Assembly (NCBI GenBank): GCA_940671915.1
Contig: CALNVZ010003426.1
Span: 7,737,118-7,801,117 of the forward strand
DNA length: 64,000 bases
Direction of reading: 5' to 3'
From: Paracentrotus lividus
Lineage: Eukaryota; Echinodermata; Echinoidea; Camarodonta; Echinidae
The notes below the pieces were generated by a model. That model was not told where the DNA came from. It made no database searches and saw only the letters and a program-made list of their open reading frames with translations. Shown in pieces: positions 34,475 to 47,864 of this stretch. The position numbers were made by a program, and so were the translations under genes. The stretch's first letter is position 1, and every line of letters begins with the position of its first letter.

Positions 34475-36026
34475 TACCCCGTCACACTGAGCTCGTTCCT
34501 ACTACGTCCTTGCAAATTTTGCCGAACGGGCATAGTCTGTTTACGAACTTCATGGACTAGCTCGGTCGGATTTTCAAAAAAGTGTTTAAAAAAATCGAGC
34601 GCCCATCTCGTCCTAAAACTTAACGGGGTGGCAACGTACCTGAAACGAGATGGACGTACTACAAACGAAATTACTGTACTTAAATCGTTCTAAAGATGTG
34701 CTAGGATGTCTTACAAACGAGCATTGTATATTCATTATCAGCTTGAAGTTACGAAGACGCATGAAGTCTGGCAAAAACGGGCTAGGTTTTTTTTTAATGG
34801 GAAACGGGCACACATTTGCGTTCAACACGTTCTAGCCACTGATAATGACGAAGTAAGAACGAGATGAACTTTCTGGAGGCCGTTTGGTCGACGTAAGAAC
34901 GAGTAAGAACGGATTTTGACGGATTAAAAACGACCCAGAACTAGTTAGGTCGGGACGAAACGCATTGGAAACGTGTTGGAACTGATTAAGAACGGGTTGC
35001 AACCAACTGGGGACGGGTTTGGATTGTTTCAGACGGGCTCTGTTTCGTGGAAACGGTCATTTTCACCCGATTTTAACTATATACATACAAACGGACTGCA
35101 GACGAGCCAGAGACGTGATGGACGTATTGAGGACTGTATACGAACGTTGTTCATCTTAATCCAGAAATAATTAGGTCAAATGTACGCGTTCTTTTCGGAC
35201 CAATGGCCGTTTTTCGTATTTATTCTAAAAGTTGTGAGATTTCTGTAATTGTGATAACAATTAATGTGTGGCAATTAAACAGCTGATCTATTCGATTATA
35301 CTACTATCACACTGATCAATTTCTTACCATGTTATTGCAATTATTGCAGAACGAGCTTAATCTATGTACACACGGAGTGGACGTACTTGAGACCTATTTC
35401 AATCTGCTCAGGACTTTATAGCACGGGCTTAGATAACAATACGTTTCAATTTTTAAACAGAACGGCATGTCATATTTCCCGTCACACTGAGCTAGTTCTC
35501 ACTGCGTTCTTGGTAGTTCTTGGTGAACGGGCTCAATCTGTTTGCATCTGTTTAAGAACTTGGCGAACGGGCCCGAACGGAGAGAACGGAAAAGCATTCC
35601 GATTTTTTTTTAACATGTTCAAAAAATTCGTACTGGCTTCCAGTTCTATTTAAAATTAAACGTAGTGGCAACGTTCCTTAAACGGGTAGGACTTACTCTT
35701 AACGAGAAGGACGTACTACGAACATGGTACCTAACTTTTATCATGCTGCGCATAGGCACTTTTAGTGACGGTTTGGACGTGCTACGAACGGTATAAAGTG
35801 AACGAGCCGTTCACTCGGTCTGAACTGGATAACAACGTATTGTGGACGCGATAAAGACGGAATTGACGTAACGAAAACTATTTATGAACTGCCTAGTATC
35901 GTATTCAAGAAATTATTTTTTAAAATTATAAGTTCCAACCCGACCAAAGCCCGTTCGGCAATTTTTTTTAAGAACGGGCAAGAACGTTATAGAACGTTAT
36001 AGAACGACCTCAGTGTGACGGCCCCC
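34475..36026. mobile_element. 1.55-kb non-autonomous DNA transposon, TTA target duplication, ~10.5-bp phased ACG motif
   Basis: Ends share 'CGTCACACTGAG(C/G)TCGTT' in inverse orientation, and TTA flanks both sides (34472-34474 and 36027-36029). The matching unoccupied site near receptor A ('CTGCATTAGCAAT', about 27008-27020) proves the insertion. A 3-bp TTA duplication fits the PIF/Harbinger superfamily. A further copy of the terminal motif lies internally at about 35479, so it is composite. ACG trinucleotides recur at helical spacing over much of its length (see findings). There is no transposase. Confidence 0.9.
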
Positions 36027-36029
36027 TTA

Positions 36030-36290
36030 GCAATAGAGAGTATTAACGGGTTGCAGATAATGTTACAAAAAAGGAAAGGGTGTACCAACATGTTGGACAT
36101 GTTAGATATGTTAAACGAAACCTTTTTGGAATCCTTGGAAGGCTGGTCACGAACGTGACCCATATAAGGGCCTATGAGAAAGTGATGACTCCAGTGGTTC
36201 TTTAAAGTCCACTTGCAGCAACGGCTCGATTATGTCCTGCAGGGATGCTTTTCCAGGGTGTGCACGCAATTTTCGTCTCAAAAGACCGTC
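36030..36290 (-). pseudogene. Fossil GPCR (ICL3-TM7) downstream of receptor B
   Basis: Minus-strand pieces 'RAVAASGL', 'TGVITFS', 'ALIWVTFV' and 'FCNIICNPLILSIA' align in order with ICL3, TM6 and TM7 of the neighbouring receptor. The TM7 piece keeps the NP of TM7. It is broken by stops and a frameshift and ends where the 1.55-kb transposon inserted. Confidence 0.85.
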
Positions 36291-36538
36291 TGTCGCGGAC
36301 AGGCTATATAGGCCTATAGGTTTTTTTGTGGGGGTGTTGGGTTTTCACCGAAGTGTATCATTCTGCAGATATGATCATTTACGCTTGGCTGGGACAGACG
36401 TCATCAACCGAAAGACGCGACTGGTATTGAAACCCCGAGGTCTGATCCATGTCAGTTAATAACTTTTACTTGTTAGCTGGATTACAGTCGCATTTTAACA
36501 TTTGCCAGTTGTTGGGGCACACCCTTATTGCATAAATA

Positions 36539-37164
36539 CTAGCAATAAGTACCACACGATGATGCTTTTATCTTCAAGATCACTTTTCTTGATGCATTTC
36601 GAAATGGCTTGTTGGCGATACTGAGTACAAACGGGTTCCAGATGCTGTTACAAAAGGAAGTTGATATAATTATGTATGCGTACCACGTCGTTTGATAGAT
36701 TTCTCCAGGGCTAGAAAAGCTGATTATAAATGGAAACCAAATGAAAAGGTACGAAAATGTTATGGCGCCAACGGTTTTGAGACCCTTAAGTCCATTTGCA
36801 GCAACGGCTCGATGGTTTCGTTGAGGGTTGTCCTCTTCGGGATGTACACGATGTTGAAGGACATTGCGGTGTAGTTGGGCAATCCTGTTAGCCTGCTGTC
36901 TCGCTTTGTACAAAATGAAACTGCTAGTAAACATGATGATAACAAAGCCAAGAAAGATTGGAGACATGAGGATCAATGCTGAATCTAAATATGAAATCTT
37001 GATAGACATTGGGGATTCATGTTGGCAGAATATCTCCTTCACGATATTAGCACTGCCGAGGTTATACACCAAGGTGACAAAGACCGCCGTACATAAAACC
37101 CCTATGACCAAGGTCAAGCATAATCTCTTTGTCGTCACAAATCTCTGATGATGCAGAGGTCGCA
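36539..37164 (-). pseudogene. Receptor B: 3' half of a rhodopsin-like GPCR (TM4 to C terminus)
   Basis: From 'RPLHHQRF' to the stop, about 207 codons are open and match receptor A with 14 amino-acid differences, nine of them between TM4 and upper TM5. TM1-TM3 are absent: homology ends abruptly at 37164, in the codons just after the NRF motif, and unrelated DNA follows. The longer open frame reading on to 37249 uses an unrelated start and would give a four-helix product, so I treat it as non-functional. The missing 5' half matches the piece ending at 54249. Confidence 0.9.
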
Positions 37165-38041
37165 GAAAAAGAATAAAAATAAAGAAATTCCATCCAATTT
37201 GGAAATTTTCTGTAACCATATTCCCAGATTTGCGTTTTGTCTTGGTCACTGTAAATTACGTCAATGATGTTCTCGGCTTCCTGTATGGTTCATACAAGGT
37301 TATAAAGCCACCCATAGACCGCATCCACTACACTTTCTTGCCCGCTTATAGTCATGTAACACTACAAATACCACTGTTTCAGTTCAATAACTATTGAGAA
37401 AATTTTAAAGCTCGCGCTTCAGCGCTCGCATTACAGCCCTATGGCATCATCGAATGATTATACTAGTACTTCAATGCTAATAAGGCATTTCGTGTATATA
37501 TACTCGGCCATCTACATCAGTGAGCCCCCTTTAATAAACCATAAAGTCCCTTCCCGTTTCGATATAGTTCATTCATTCATATATATATGCATCCATTCAT
37601 GTCACTATTATGAGAAAATTTTCAGCTCGCGCTTCGCGCTCGCATAATTGACTTGGAAGTATGTATTCTGTTAGTAATCTTGACATGCATGATATCTATC
37701 TGTGCCATACATTTATCATGTTCACCATTGAAACAAATCAGTTCGAGGCCTTCTCTCGTTATCGCGCTCGCATTATGCTACAAATGCCTTTTAACTGTCC
37801 TTATTATTGGGAAAATTTTCGGTCCCGCGCTTCGCGCTCGCGATATACAATACATTTTTCATATCCTTATATGCATGTGTGTATACAAGCATTACATCCC
37901 ACCCCCCAACCAATGGACACTGTGTCATTCCATCCGTATGTACGTCACATTAGGAAAAGAAGGAAATATCGACGATCATCCCCTATCGCCACAACAAATC
38001 GACAACCGTTGATCTGCGAGTTTTATGTTTATATTTGCTAT
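37165..38041. other. Junction insert X2 (877 bp) with inverted GCG-hairpin motifs
   Basis: Lies between receptor B's broken edge and the first plus-strand spacer. Contains GCG cores in reverse orientation at 37410-37429, 37625-37643, 37764-37771 (partial) and 37826-37842, the first two and the last preceded by 'GAAAATTTT'. No gene is recognised. The long open frames at 37653-38074 overlap one another and look fortuitous. Confidence 0.7.
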
Positions 38042-41000
38042 TGGAGTTCCATCTTACTAATCATGCCTTATTGAATCAACAAATTCATCCATTCTTCTTT
38101 AAGTCTTGAGTTTAGTGTGGGAGGTTATTTGTGTATCCGGTAGATCTAACATGTGATTTATGATATATTTGGGCAAGCATTCCTATTAAGACACGACTTC
38201 TTTCAATTGTCGCTTATGGCACAGCTTCTTGATATCGGTGCAGTTTCATGTTTCTAGATTTTTCACCATTCTATATGTTCTGAACCCTGCCTCTAAACAA
38301 TGCTACACAGCTCTTAATCACTTTAGCCCACACATCACTGACAATAGGAATGGTCATTGATCTAAATATAATGATCCAGAAATCATAGGAAGAGTGGTCA
38401 ATGATCTTACGAGGGAGGATATAAACTCCAGCCCCATTATCGCAGTTCCACTTTGTGGACTGGTCTGTTTCATTATTCTTCAGCAGAATCTCATAAATGT
38501 CGACAGCTTGTGAATAAAATAGAGTCACAGAGTGAAATGAATTGGGGTTTATCTCTTTCAATGTTTGAAATATTTGTTTTTCATAATTTCGAATCACTAA
38601 TTTACGATTCAGGCCTCTTCACAGTCTGTAGAGGCAGGTAAACGATCAGACTAAACGTGTTCATGATTCGACACGCTGAGCAATAATTTCGAAATATTGC
38701 CGGCATGTCTTTGGCATGTCACACAAGCAACAAGGCCGCCTCAACTTCAGTCAATTCAGTGAGATACCTGTGTCTCGTCATGATGCAAATAATTGTATGG
38801 GTATCTTTTATCATTAAGCTGATCCCTCTCAGTCGGAAGCGCTGTCGAAGTTGCGGTCTCAGCGTTAAGTGACTTTAAAGACACAAAAACATTTCAAAGA
38901 AACTATTTTTCTCATAAATCTTTTCTAGGTGCAACTTTTTATCGTACTGAATCTGTTATACTTCTGATTTATTTGGTATTGAAGAATGGCCAATCTATCT
39001 TCACTTATCACGACTTGGATGGTCTAGGAGGCTCCATTCGTCTAAGGAAACGGACCAGATACAGAACGTATCCAATGTTTATTTCTGGATACCTCTATGC
39101 ATATCACTGGTGGCCGTCGTAACTCTCAATCGTGACCAACACGTTCACAATATCACAACACCTTGAAAATAAAGGAAAGTTTAACACGAGACAGAGAGTC
39201 TTCTCTACAAAGCCTCGATCAACGATATAGGAAGCACCTTTGGCCAAGCAACTGTTCGTTTTGAATGTCTTTATCCACATTAACTTCCTCTTGCAACTTT
39301 CTCGTGGTCTATATTTCGGTAGTTTTATCGTTGTTTGATAAATATTAATAGATTCATAATGATCGTGCGACCTCTGCATCATCAGTAGATTTTGTGGACG
39401 ACAAAGAGATTATGCTTGACCTGTGGTAATTGTAAAGGGGTTTTATGTACGGCGGCTATTTGTCAACTTGGTGTATAACCTCGGCAGTGCTAATATCGTG
39501 AAGGAAGATACTTGCCAACTGAATCCCCCATGTCTATCAAGATTTCATATTTAGATTCAGCATTGATCCTCATGTCTCAATCTTTCTTGGCTTTGTTTTC
39601 ATTATGTTAACTAAGCAGTTTCATTTTGTACAAAGCGAGAACAGCAGGCTACAGGATTGCCCAACTATCACGCATGTCCTTCACATCGTGTACATCCCAA
39701 AGAGGACAACCCTCAAACAACCCATCGAGGCTCGTTGCTTGCAAATGGACTTAGGGTTAAACCGTTCGGCCCATAAACATTTTCGTACTTTTCATTTGGT
39801 TTCCATTTATAATCACTTTTCTAGCACTGGAGAAATCTATCAAACACGTGGTACGCATACATAAGTATATCAACTTCCTTTTGTAACAGCATCTGAACCG
39901 TTTGTACTCAGTATCGCCAACAAGCCATTTCGAAATGCATCAAGAAAAGTGATCTTTGAAAGATAAAGCATCATCGTGTGGTCTTATTGCTAGTATTTAT
40001 GCAATAAGGGTGTGCCCCAAAACTGGCAAATGTTAAAATCGTATCGACGTTGTGACGTGCGACTGTAATCCAGTAACAAGTAGAAGTTATTAACTGACAT
40101 GGATCAGACTGGGGGTTCAACACCAGTCGCCATGGTCGCGTCTTTCGATGGTGACGTCTGTCCAGCCAAGCGTAAATGATCATATCTGCAGAATATACAC
40201 GTCGGTGAAACCCCAAAACCCCACAAAAAATAGCCTATAGGCCTACACCCACAACATATATAGCTAGCCTGTCCGCGACAGACGGTCTTTTTAGAAGAAA
40301 ATTGCGTGCTCACCCTGAAAAAGCATCCTGCAGGACATAATCGAGCCGTCGCTGCAAGTGGAACTTTAAAGAACCACTGGAGTCATCACTTTCTCTAGGT
40401 CCTTATATCTGGGTCACGTTCGTAATCAGACTTCAGGGATTCAGAAAAGTGTGTCTCGTTTGGTGTTGCTCCAACATAGTCCATGTATGTTGGCACGAGA
40501 CGAGCTGAAAAAACTACTTGCATAACAGGATAAAGTAGAATATTCGTAATAGGTTTCGGTAGTTTAGCTGACCTTGTGTATTGGGTAAGTGATAGACCAA
40601 GTGGTAAAAGGCACTGTAGAGATAGTAATCAACTATTAAAGGGAATCCCTCAGAGAAATTTAGCTTCAGTGAAGAGACAAACTCCGAAACGTATTGGAAG
40701 ATTTTCAGAAAAATAGGCAATGAATAGAGAGAATATGAATTTTAGATTTTGAGAATCACTATAGATATGGAGATCTCCAATTGCACCGCGACCGATAGAT
40801 GTTGTAGATGTAATCAGGAGATCTTTCCCATATCTATTGAACAATTGACTAAATCCTCTTTTTTTCTTGATTCTAAGGGAGAATAAAGAATCTTTTTATT
40901 GGATGATGATTGTAGAATATGTGAATTTCATAATATATGATAGAGAAGAAAGCTGTTTCTATCATGTATAATGACAATAGAGACATTTTGGAATAGTTTT

Positions 41001-41883
41001 GTGCACACCATTATGGGGAGTTCTCCTTGTGATCGATCAAATGGTGACCGCGTTGCCAATGGGAGATTTTCCTATGTCATTAGAGATCTCAATATTAAAA
41101 TAATCATAAAACTTTCTTATCATTTATCCATTTTCCAAAATCTTCACTATGTGCTGATTTTGATTTTCTGCATCCACAGTAAGCCACTAACTACAAAGAG
41201 ACAATTTCTCTTTAATAAAGAAAAATACACTAATAAAGGTGGTATATACTTCATATGGAGACGTCTCCGAACTCGAGACTCGAAACGTCTCTGAAGCTCA
41301 GAAACGTCTTGACGGGAAAACTCTAATAAATATTAACATGTCTTCCGCGACTCACTGACACGTCACAAAGACTAAGAGGAAGTCTGTGAGAATTCTCCAA
41401 GACGAATTTGCTCACTTAGTTTTTCTGGGAGTTCAGATACACCATTATCAGTCATCTGCGTGGTCTACGTTTAAACAAATGCCTAATTGAATTGAATTGA
41501 ATTGGTTTTAATCTTCATTCATCGCAGCCGTTTAGGCCGAATTGTGACAAATTTACAAATCCAAAGTGTAATTACTTCAAAATATAACACTAAATAAACA
41601 ACATATTAATAAATAAGAAATAAATAAATAACATAAATAAATAAATATGATAATAAATAATAATAATAATAAATAAATAAAAAAATATATCCTTAACTAG
41701 TGTGACATAAGATAATCAATTATTATACAAGTAGAAAATCAATTAAGATTTTTGTAACAATGAGTCAAAAATTTCAAATTACGAATTAATGATACAGAGA
41801 TTTATGATAATAATGATTGAATTTAAGTATAAAGAAACAGTATGTATCTGCAGAGTATGTTATTGTATATTTTTGTATGGATT
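38042..41883 (+). repeat. Receptor tandem unit 1 (low-quality sequence)
   Basis: Order: 5' flank, receptor, 3' block with fossil remnant (about 40300-40480), then a spacer with GAGACGTCTC and a TAAA microsatellite (about 41590-41690). The unit restarts at 41884 and 45687, a period of about 3.8 kb. Single-base indels against units 2 and 3 are very frequent. Confidence 0.8.
38986..39993 (+). pseudogene. Receptor copy G1, indel-ridden (likely sequencing errors)
   Basis: The DNA aligns end to end with receptors A and B (ATG at 38986, TAG at 39991-39993), but every few dozen bases a single base is missing or doubled, shifting the frame many times. No long open frame remains. The pattern is homopolymer- and random-indel type without matching substitutions, so I believe the underlying gene may be intact and the sequence poor. 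Confidence 0.75.
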
Positions 41884-44800
41884 CATCTTACAATCATGCT
41901 TATTGATCAACAAATTCATCCAGTTCTCTTTAAGTCTGTGAGTCTATTAGGTTGGGTACGTTATTTGTGTATCGGTAGGTCTAACATTTGAATTTTTGAT
42001 ATATTTAGGGCAAGGCATTTCCTATTAAAGTACAAGACTTTTCAGATTTGTCGTTTGGCAAGCTTCTTGATATTGGTGAGTTTCAATGTTTCAGATTTTC
42101 CATTCTATATGTTCTGAACTGCTAACCATGTAAACCGCATCTTAAACTTTAGGCCCACAACTCATGACATATGGAAATGGTCTATTGAATCTAAATATAA
42201 ATGATCGAAATATAGAAGAGTGGGTAATGATCTACAGGGGATTATAAAACTCCATTGCCCGATTATTCGAGTCCACTTTGTGGACTGGTCTGTTTTTTAT
42301 TCAGCCAGAATCTCATAAATGGTGACAGCTTGTGACATAAAATAGAGTCAAGAGTGAAATGCTTGAGGGATGATCTTTTCAAATGTTTGAAAAATATTTG
42401 TTTTCTTATTTTCCGATCACAAGACAGATTCGCCTCTGTCAGTCTGTAGAGCAGGTAAACGATCAGATAAACGGTTTCATGATTCGACACGTAGCAATTA
42501 ATTAGAAATATTGCCCGGATGTTTCTGGCATAGTCACAAAAGAACAAAGGCGCCATCAACTTCAGTTCAATTCAGTGATTACTTGTCTCGTCATGATGCA
42601 AATAATTGTTGGGTATTTTTTTCACATTAAGCTGATCCTCATCTCAGTTAGGAAGCGCGTCGAAGGTTTGCAGGTCTCAAGCGTTAAGACTTTAAACACA
42701 AAAACATTTCAAAGAACTATTGTTCCTCAATAATCTTTCAGTGCACTTTTGTACGTACTGAATCTGTTATACTTCTGATTTATTTGTATTGAAGATGGCC
42801 ATCTATCTTCACTTATCACGACTTTGGATGGTCTAGGAGCTCCATTCCGTTAAGGAAACGACCAGTACAGAACGTATCCAATGTTAATTTTCTGGATACC
42901 TCTATGCATATCACTGGTGGCCCGTCGTACTCTCAATCGTGACCAACACGTTCACAATATACACCTTGATAATAAAACGGAAAGTTTACACGAGACAGAG
43001 AGTCTTCTCTACAAAGCACTCGCAATCAACGATATAGGAACGCCTTTGGCCAAGCAACTGTCGTTTTGATTCTTTATTCCGCTTAAAAGTGGCTGCACGA
43101 GTCATTCATTGCAACTTTCTTCGTGTCTATGTTTTCGGTAGTTTCGTTGGTTTGATAAATATTAAATAGATTCATAATGATCGTGCGCCTCTGCATCATC
43201 AGAGATTTGTGACGACAAAGAGATTATGCTTGACCTTGGTCATGGGTTTTATGTACGGCGGTCTTTGTCACCTTGGTGTATAACCTCGGCAGTGCTAATC
43301 ATCGTGAAGGAATATTCTGCCAACATGAATCCCCAATGTCTATCAGATTTCATATTTGATTCAGCATTGATCCTCATGTCTCCAATCTTTCTTGGCTTTT
43401 TATCATCATGTTTACTAGCAGTTTCATTTTGTACAAAGCGAGACAGCAGCTAACAGGATTGCCCAACTACACCGCAATGTCCTTCAACATCGTGTACATC
43501 CCGAGAGACAACCTCAACGAACCATCGAGCCGTTGCTGCAAATGGACTTAAGGGTCTCAAAACCGTTGGCGCCATAACATTTTCGTACCTTTTCATTTGG
43601 TTTCCATTTATAATCAGCTTTTCTAGCCCTGGAGAAATCTATCAAACGACGTGGTACGCATACAATTATATCAACTTCCTTTTGTACAGCATCTGAACCC
43701 GTTTGTACTCAGTATCGCCAACAAGCCATTTCGAATGCATCAAGAAAGTGATCTTGAAGAATAAAGCATCATCGTGTGGTACTTATTGCTAGTATTTATG
43801 CAATAAGGGTGTGCCCCAACAACTGGCATGTTAAAATCGTATCGACGTTGTGACGTGCGACTGTAATCCAGCTAACAAGTAGAGTTATTAACTGACATGG
43901 ATCAGACCTGGGGTTTCAACACCAGTCGCCATGGTCGCATCTTTCGATTGGTGACGTCTGTCCCAGCCAAGCGTAAATGATCATATCTGCAAGAATAATA
44001 CACGTCGGTGAAACCCAAACCCCACAAAAAATAGCCTATAGGCCTACACCCACACATACTATAGCCTAGCCTGTCCGCGACAGACGGTCTTTTAGACGAA
44101 AATTGCGTGCTCACCCTGAAAAAGCATCCCTGCAGGACATAATCGGCCGTCGCTGCAAGTGGACTTTAAAGAACACTGGAGTCATCACTTTCTCCTAGGT
44201 CCTTATATGGGTCACGTTCGTAATCAGACTTCCAGGGATTCCAGAAAGGTGTCGTTTGGTGTTGCTCCAACATATGTCCATGTAGTTGCACAGACGAGCT
44301 GAAAAACTACTTGCATGACAGGATAAGTGGAATATTCGTACTAGGTTTCGGTAGTTTAGCTGACCTTGGTAGGTGTAAGTGATAGACCAAGTGGTAACAA
44401 GGCACTGTAGAGTAGTAATCAACTATTAAAGGGGAATCCCTCAGAGAAATTTAGCTTCAGTGAATAGAGACAAACCTCCGAAACGTATTGGGAAAGTTTC
44501 AGAAAAAAATAGGCAATGAATAAGAGAGATATGAATTTTTAGATTTTGAGATCACTTATGATATGGAGATCCTCCAATTGCAACGCGACCATGATGTGTG
44601 ATGTAATGCAGGGAGATCTTTCCCATATCTATGACACATTGTACTAAAATCCTCTTTTTTCTTGATTCTAAAGGGAGAATAAAGAATCTTTTATGGATGA
44701 CTTGTAAATATGTGAAATTCATATATATCATGAAAGAAAAGCTGTTCTATCATTAGAATGACAATAAGAGACATTTTGAATAGTTTTTGTGCACACCATA

Positions 44801-45686
44801 TGGGGAGTTTCTCCTTTGTGACATCACAATGGTGACCGGCGTTGCCAATGGGAGATTTCCTATGTCATTAGAGATCTCAATATTAAAATAATCATAAAAC
44901 TTTCTTATCATTTATCCAATTTTCACCAAATCTTCACTAATGTGCTTATTTGATTTTCTGCATCCACAGTAAGCCAACTAACTACAAAAGAGACAATTCT
45001 CTTTAATAAAGAAAAATATCAATCTAAAGGTGGTATATCATCATGGAGACGTCTCCGAAACTCGGAGACTCGGAAACGTCTCGAAACTCAGAGACTCCTT
45101 GACGGGAAAACTCTAATAAATATTAACATGTTTCCCGCGACTCATGAAACGTCACAAAGACTCAGAGAAGTCTGTGAGAATTCTCCAAGACGAATTTGCT
45201 CACTAGTTTTTCCTGGGAGTTCAGATACCACCATATCATCGCGGAGGTCTACGTTCTAACAAATGCCTAATTGAATTGAATTGAATTGGTTTTTATTAAT
45301 CTTCATATCGCAGCCGTTAGGCCGAATTGTGACAAATTTACAAACATCCAAAAGTAGTAATACTCAAAAATATAAACATAAAACATAAACAAACATAATT
45401 AAATAAAAAAATAAATAAATAACAAATAAATAATAAATATGATAATAAAATAAATAAATAAATAAATAAATAAATAAAAAATAATATCTTAACTAAGTGT
45501 GACATAAGAATAATCATTATTATACAAGTAAGAAAATCAATTTAAGATTTTTGTAACAATGAGTCAAAAATTTCAAATTACGAATTAATGATACAAGACG
45601 ATTTATGATAATAATGATTGAATTTAAGTATAAAGAAACAGTATGTATCTGCAGAGTATGTTATTGTATAATTTTTGTATGGAGTT
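41884..45686 (+). repeat. Receptor tandem unit 2 (low-quality sequence)
   Basis: Same order as unit 1. Fossil receptor remnant about 44095-44270, spacer 44280-45660 with AT-rich TAAA microsatellite at 45405-45480. Confidence 0.8.
42795..43792 (+). pseudogene. Receptor copy G2, indel-ridden
   Basis: Begins 'ATGGCCATCTATC', where one A is missing relative to 'ATGGCCAATCTATC', and ends TAG at 43790-43792. It is full length by alignment, with many frame-shifting single-base losses. The residual open pieces (42881-43069, 43226-43453) show recognisable receptor segments such as 'LHETESLLYKALAIND'. Confidence 0.75.
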
Positions 45687-46597
45687 CATCTTACTAATCA
45701 TGCTATTGATCAACAAATTCATCCAGTTCTCTTAAGTCTGTGAGTCTATTAGGTTGGGACGTTATTTGTGTATCGGTAGGTCTAACATTTGAATTTTGAT
45801 ATATTTAGGGCAAGGCATTTCCTATTAAAGTACAGACTTTTCAGATTTGTCGTTTGGCAAGCTTCTTGATATGGTGAGTTTCAAATGTTTCAGATTTTCC
45901 CATTCTATATGTTCTGAACCTGCTAAACCATGTAAACCGCATCTTAAACTTTAGGCCCACAATCATGACATATGGAAATGGTCTATTGAATCTAAATATA
46001 AATGATCCAGAATATTAGGAAGAGTGGGTAATGATCTACAGGGGGATATAAACTCCATTGCCCCGATTATTCGAGTCCACTTTGTGGACTGGTCTGTTTT
46101 TTATTCAGCCAGAATCTCATAAATGGTGACAGCTTGTGACATAAAATAGAGTCAAAGAGTGAAATGCTTGAGGGATGATCTTTTCAATGTTTGAAATATT
46201 TGTTTCTTATTTTCGATCACAAGACGATTCAGCCTCTGTCAGTCTGTAGAGCAAGGTAAACGATCAGATAAACGGTTTCATGATTCGACACGTACAATTA
46301 ATTTAGAAATATTGCCGGATGTTTCTGGCATAGTCACCAAAAGAAACAAAGGCCGCCATCAACTTCAGTTAAATTCAGTGATTACTTGTCTCGTCATGAT
46401 GCAAATAATTGTTGGGTATCTTTTTCACATTAAGCTGATCCTCATCTCAGTTAGGAAGCGCGTCGAAGGTTTGCGGTCTCAGCGTTAAGGACTTTAAAGA
46501 CACAAAACATTTCAAAGAACTATGTTCTCATAAATCTTTCAGTGCACTTTTGTACGTACTGAATCTGTTATACTTCTGATTTATTTGGTATTGAAGA

Positions 46598-47606
46598 ATG
46601 GCCAATCTATCTTCACTTATCACGACTTTGGATGGTCTAGGAGGCTCCATTCCGTCTAAGGAAACGGACCAGATACAGAACGTATCCATGTTAATTTCTG
46701 GATACCTCTATGCATATCACTGGTGGCCGTCGTACTCTCAATCGTGACCAACACGTTCACAATATACACCTTGAAAATAAGGAAAGTTTACACGAGACAG
46801 AGAGTCTTCTCTACAAAGCACTCGCAATCAACGATATAGGAAGCGCCTTTGCCAAGCAACTGTCGTTTGATTTCTTTATTCCGCATTAAAAGTGGCTGCA
46901 CGGAGTCCTTCATTGCAACTTTCTTCGTGTCTATGTTCGTAGTTATCGTTGGTTTGATAAATATTAATAGATTCATAATGATCGTGCGACCTTTGCATCA
47001 TCAGAATTTGTGACGACAAAGAGATTATGCTTGACCTTGGTCATAGGGTTTTATGTACGGCGGTCTTTGTCACCTTGGTGTATAACCTCGGCAGTGCTAA
47101 TATCGTGAAGGAGATATTCTGCCAACATGAATCCCAATGTCTATCAAGATTTCATATTTAGATTCAGCATTGATCTCATGTCTCCAATCTTTCTTGGCTT
47201 TGTTATCATCATGTTTACTAGCAGTTTCATTTTGTACAAAGCGAGACAGCAGGCTAACAGGATTGCCCAACTACACCCGCAATGTCCTTCAACATCGTGT
47301 ACATCCCGAAGAGGACAACCCTCAACGAAACCATCGAGCGGTTGCTGCAAATGGACTTAAGGGTCTCAAAACCGTTGGCGCCATAACATTTTCGTACCTT
47401 TTCATTTGGTTTCCATTATAATCAGCTTTTCTAGCCCTGGAGAAATCTATCAAACGACGTGGTACGCATACATAATTATATCAACTTCCTTTTGTAACAG
47501 CATCTGGAACCCGTTTGTACTCAGTATCGCCAACAAGCCATTTCGAAATGCATCAAGAAAAGTGATCTTGAAGATAAAAGCATCATCGTGTGGTACTTAT
47601 TGCTAG
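46598..47606 (+). pseudogene. Receptor copy G3, frameshifted; same locus as receptor B
   Basis: Full-length alignment from ATG 46598 to TAG 47604-47606. Several single-base indels break it, for example near 46685 and 47275. Its last 66 codons (47406-47606) are open and match B, and its 3' flank carries the same small deletion as B's flank ('AAATGTTAAAATGCGACTG'), which A and units 1-2 lack. It is therefore probably an unbroken allele of B in reverse orientation, coded with read errors. Confidence 0.8.
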
Positions 47607-47864
47607 TATTTATGCAATAGGGTGTGCCCCAACAACTGGCAAATGTTAAAATGCGACTGTAATCCAGCTAACAAGTAAAAGTTATTAACTGACATGGATC
47701 AGACCTCGGGGTTTCAATACCAGTCGCGTCTTTCGGTTGATGACGTCTGTCCCAGCCAAGCGTAAATGATCATATCTGCAGAATGATACACTTCGGTGAA
47801 ACCCAACACCCCACAAAAAACCTATAGGCCTATATAGCTGTCCGCGACAGACGGTCTTTTGAAG

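Larger units (their letters stand above)
30633..37164. repeat. Left arm of a 6.5-kb inverted duplication
   Basis: Its reverse complement is 46985-53443, collinear throughout: same two transposons, same SINE tail, same fossil receptor, same 3' half of a receptor. The right arm is shorter by about 70 bp, mostly through single-base losses in short homopolymers (compare 33745-33780 with 50322-50355). It is therefore probably the same locus read twice. The left arm looks like the cleaner sequence. Confidence 0.85.

Noticed and set aside
37165..37249. Alternative N terminus for receptor B
   Set aside because: The ORF start lies in the unrelated junction DNA; the product would lack TM1-TM3. I treat it as chance.
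37653..38074. Two overlapping 119- and 137-codon frames in X2
   Set aside because: Different frames over the same DNA, no recognisable domain, and the sequence includes minisatellite cores.
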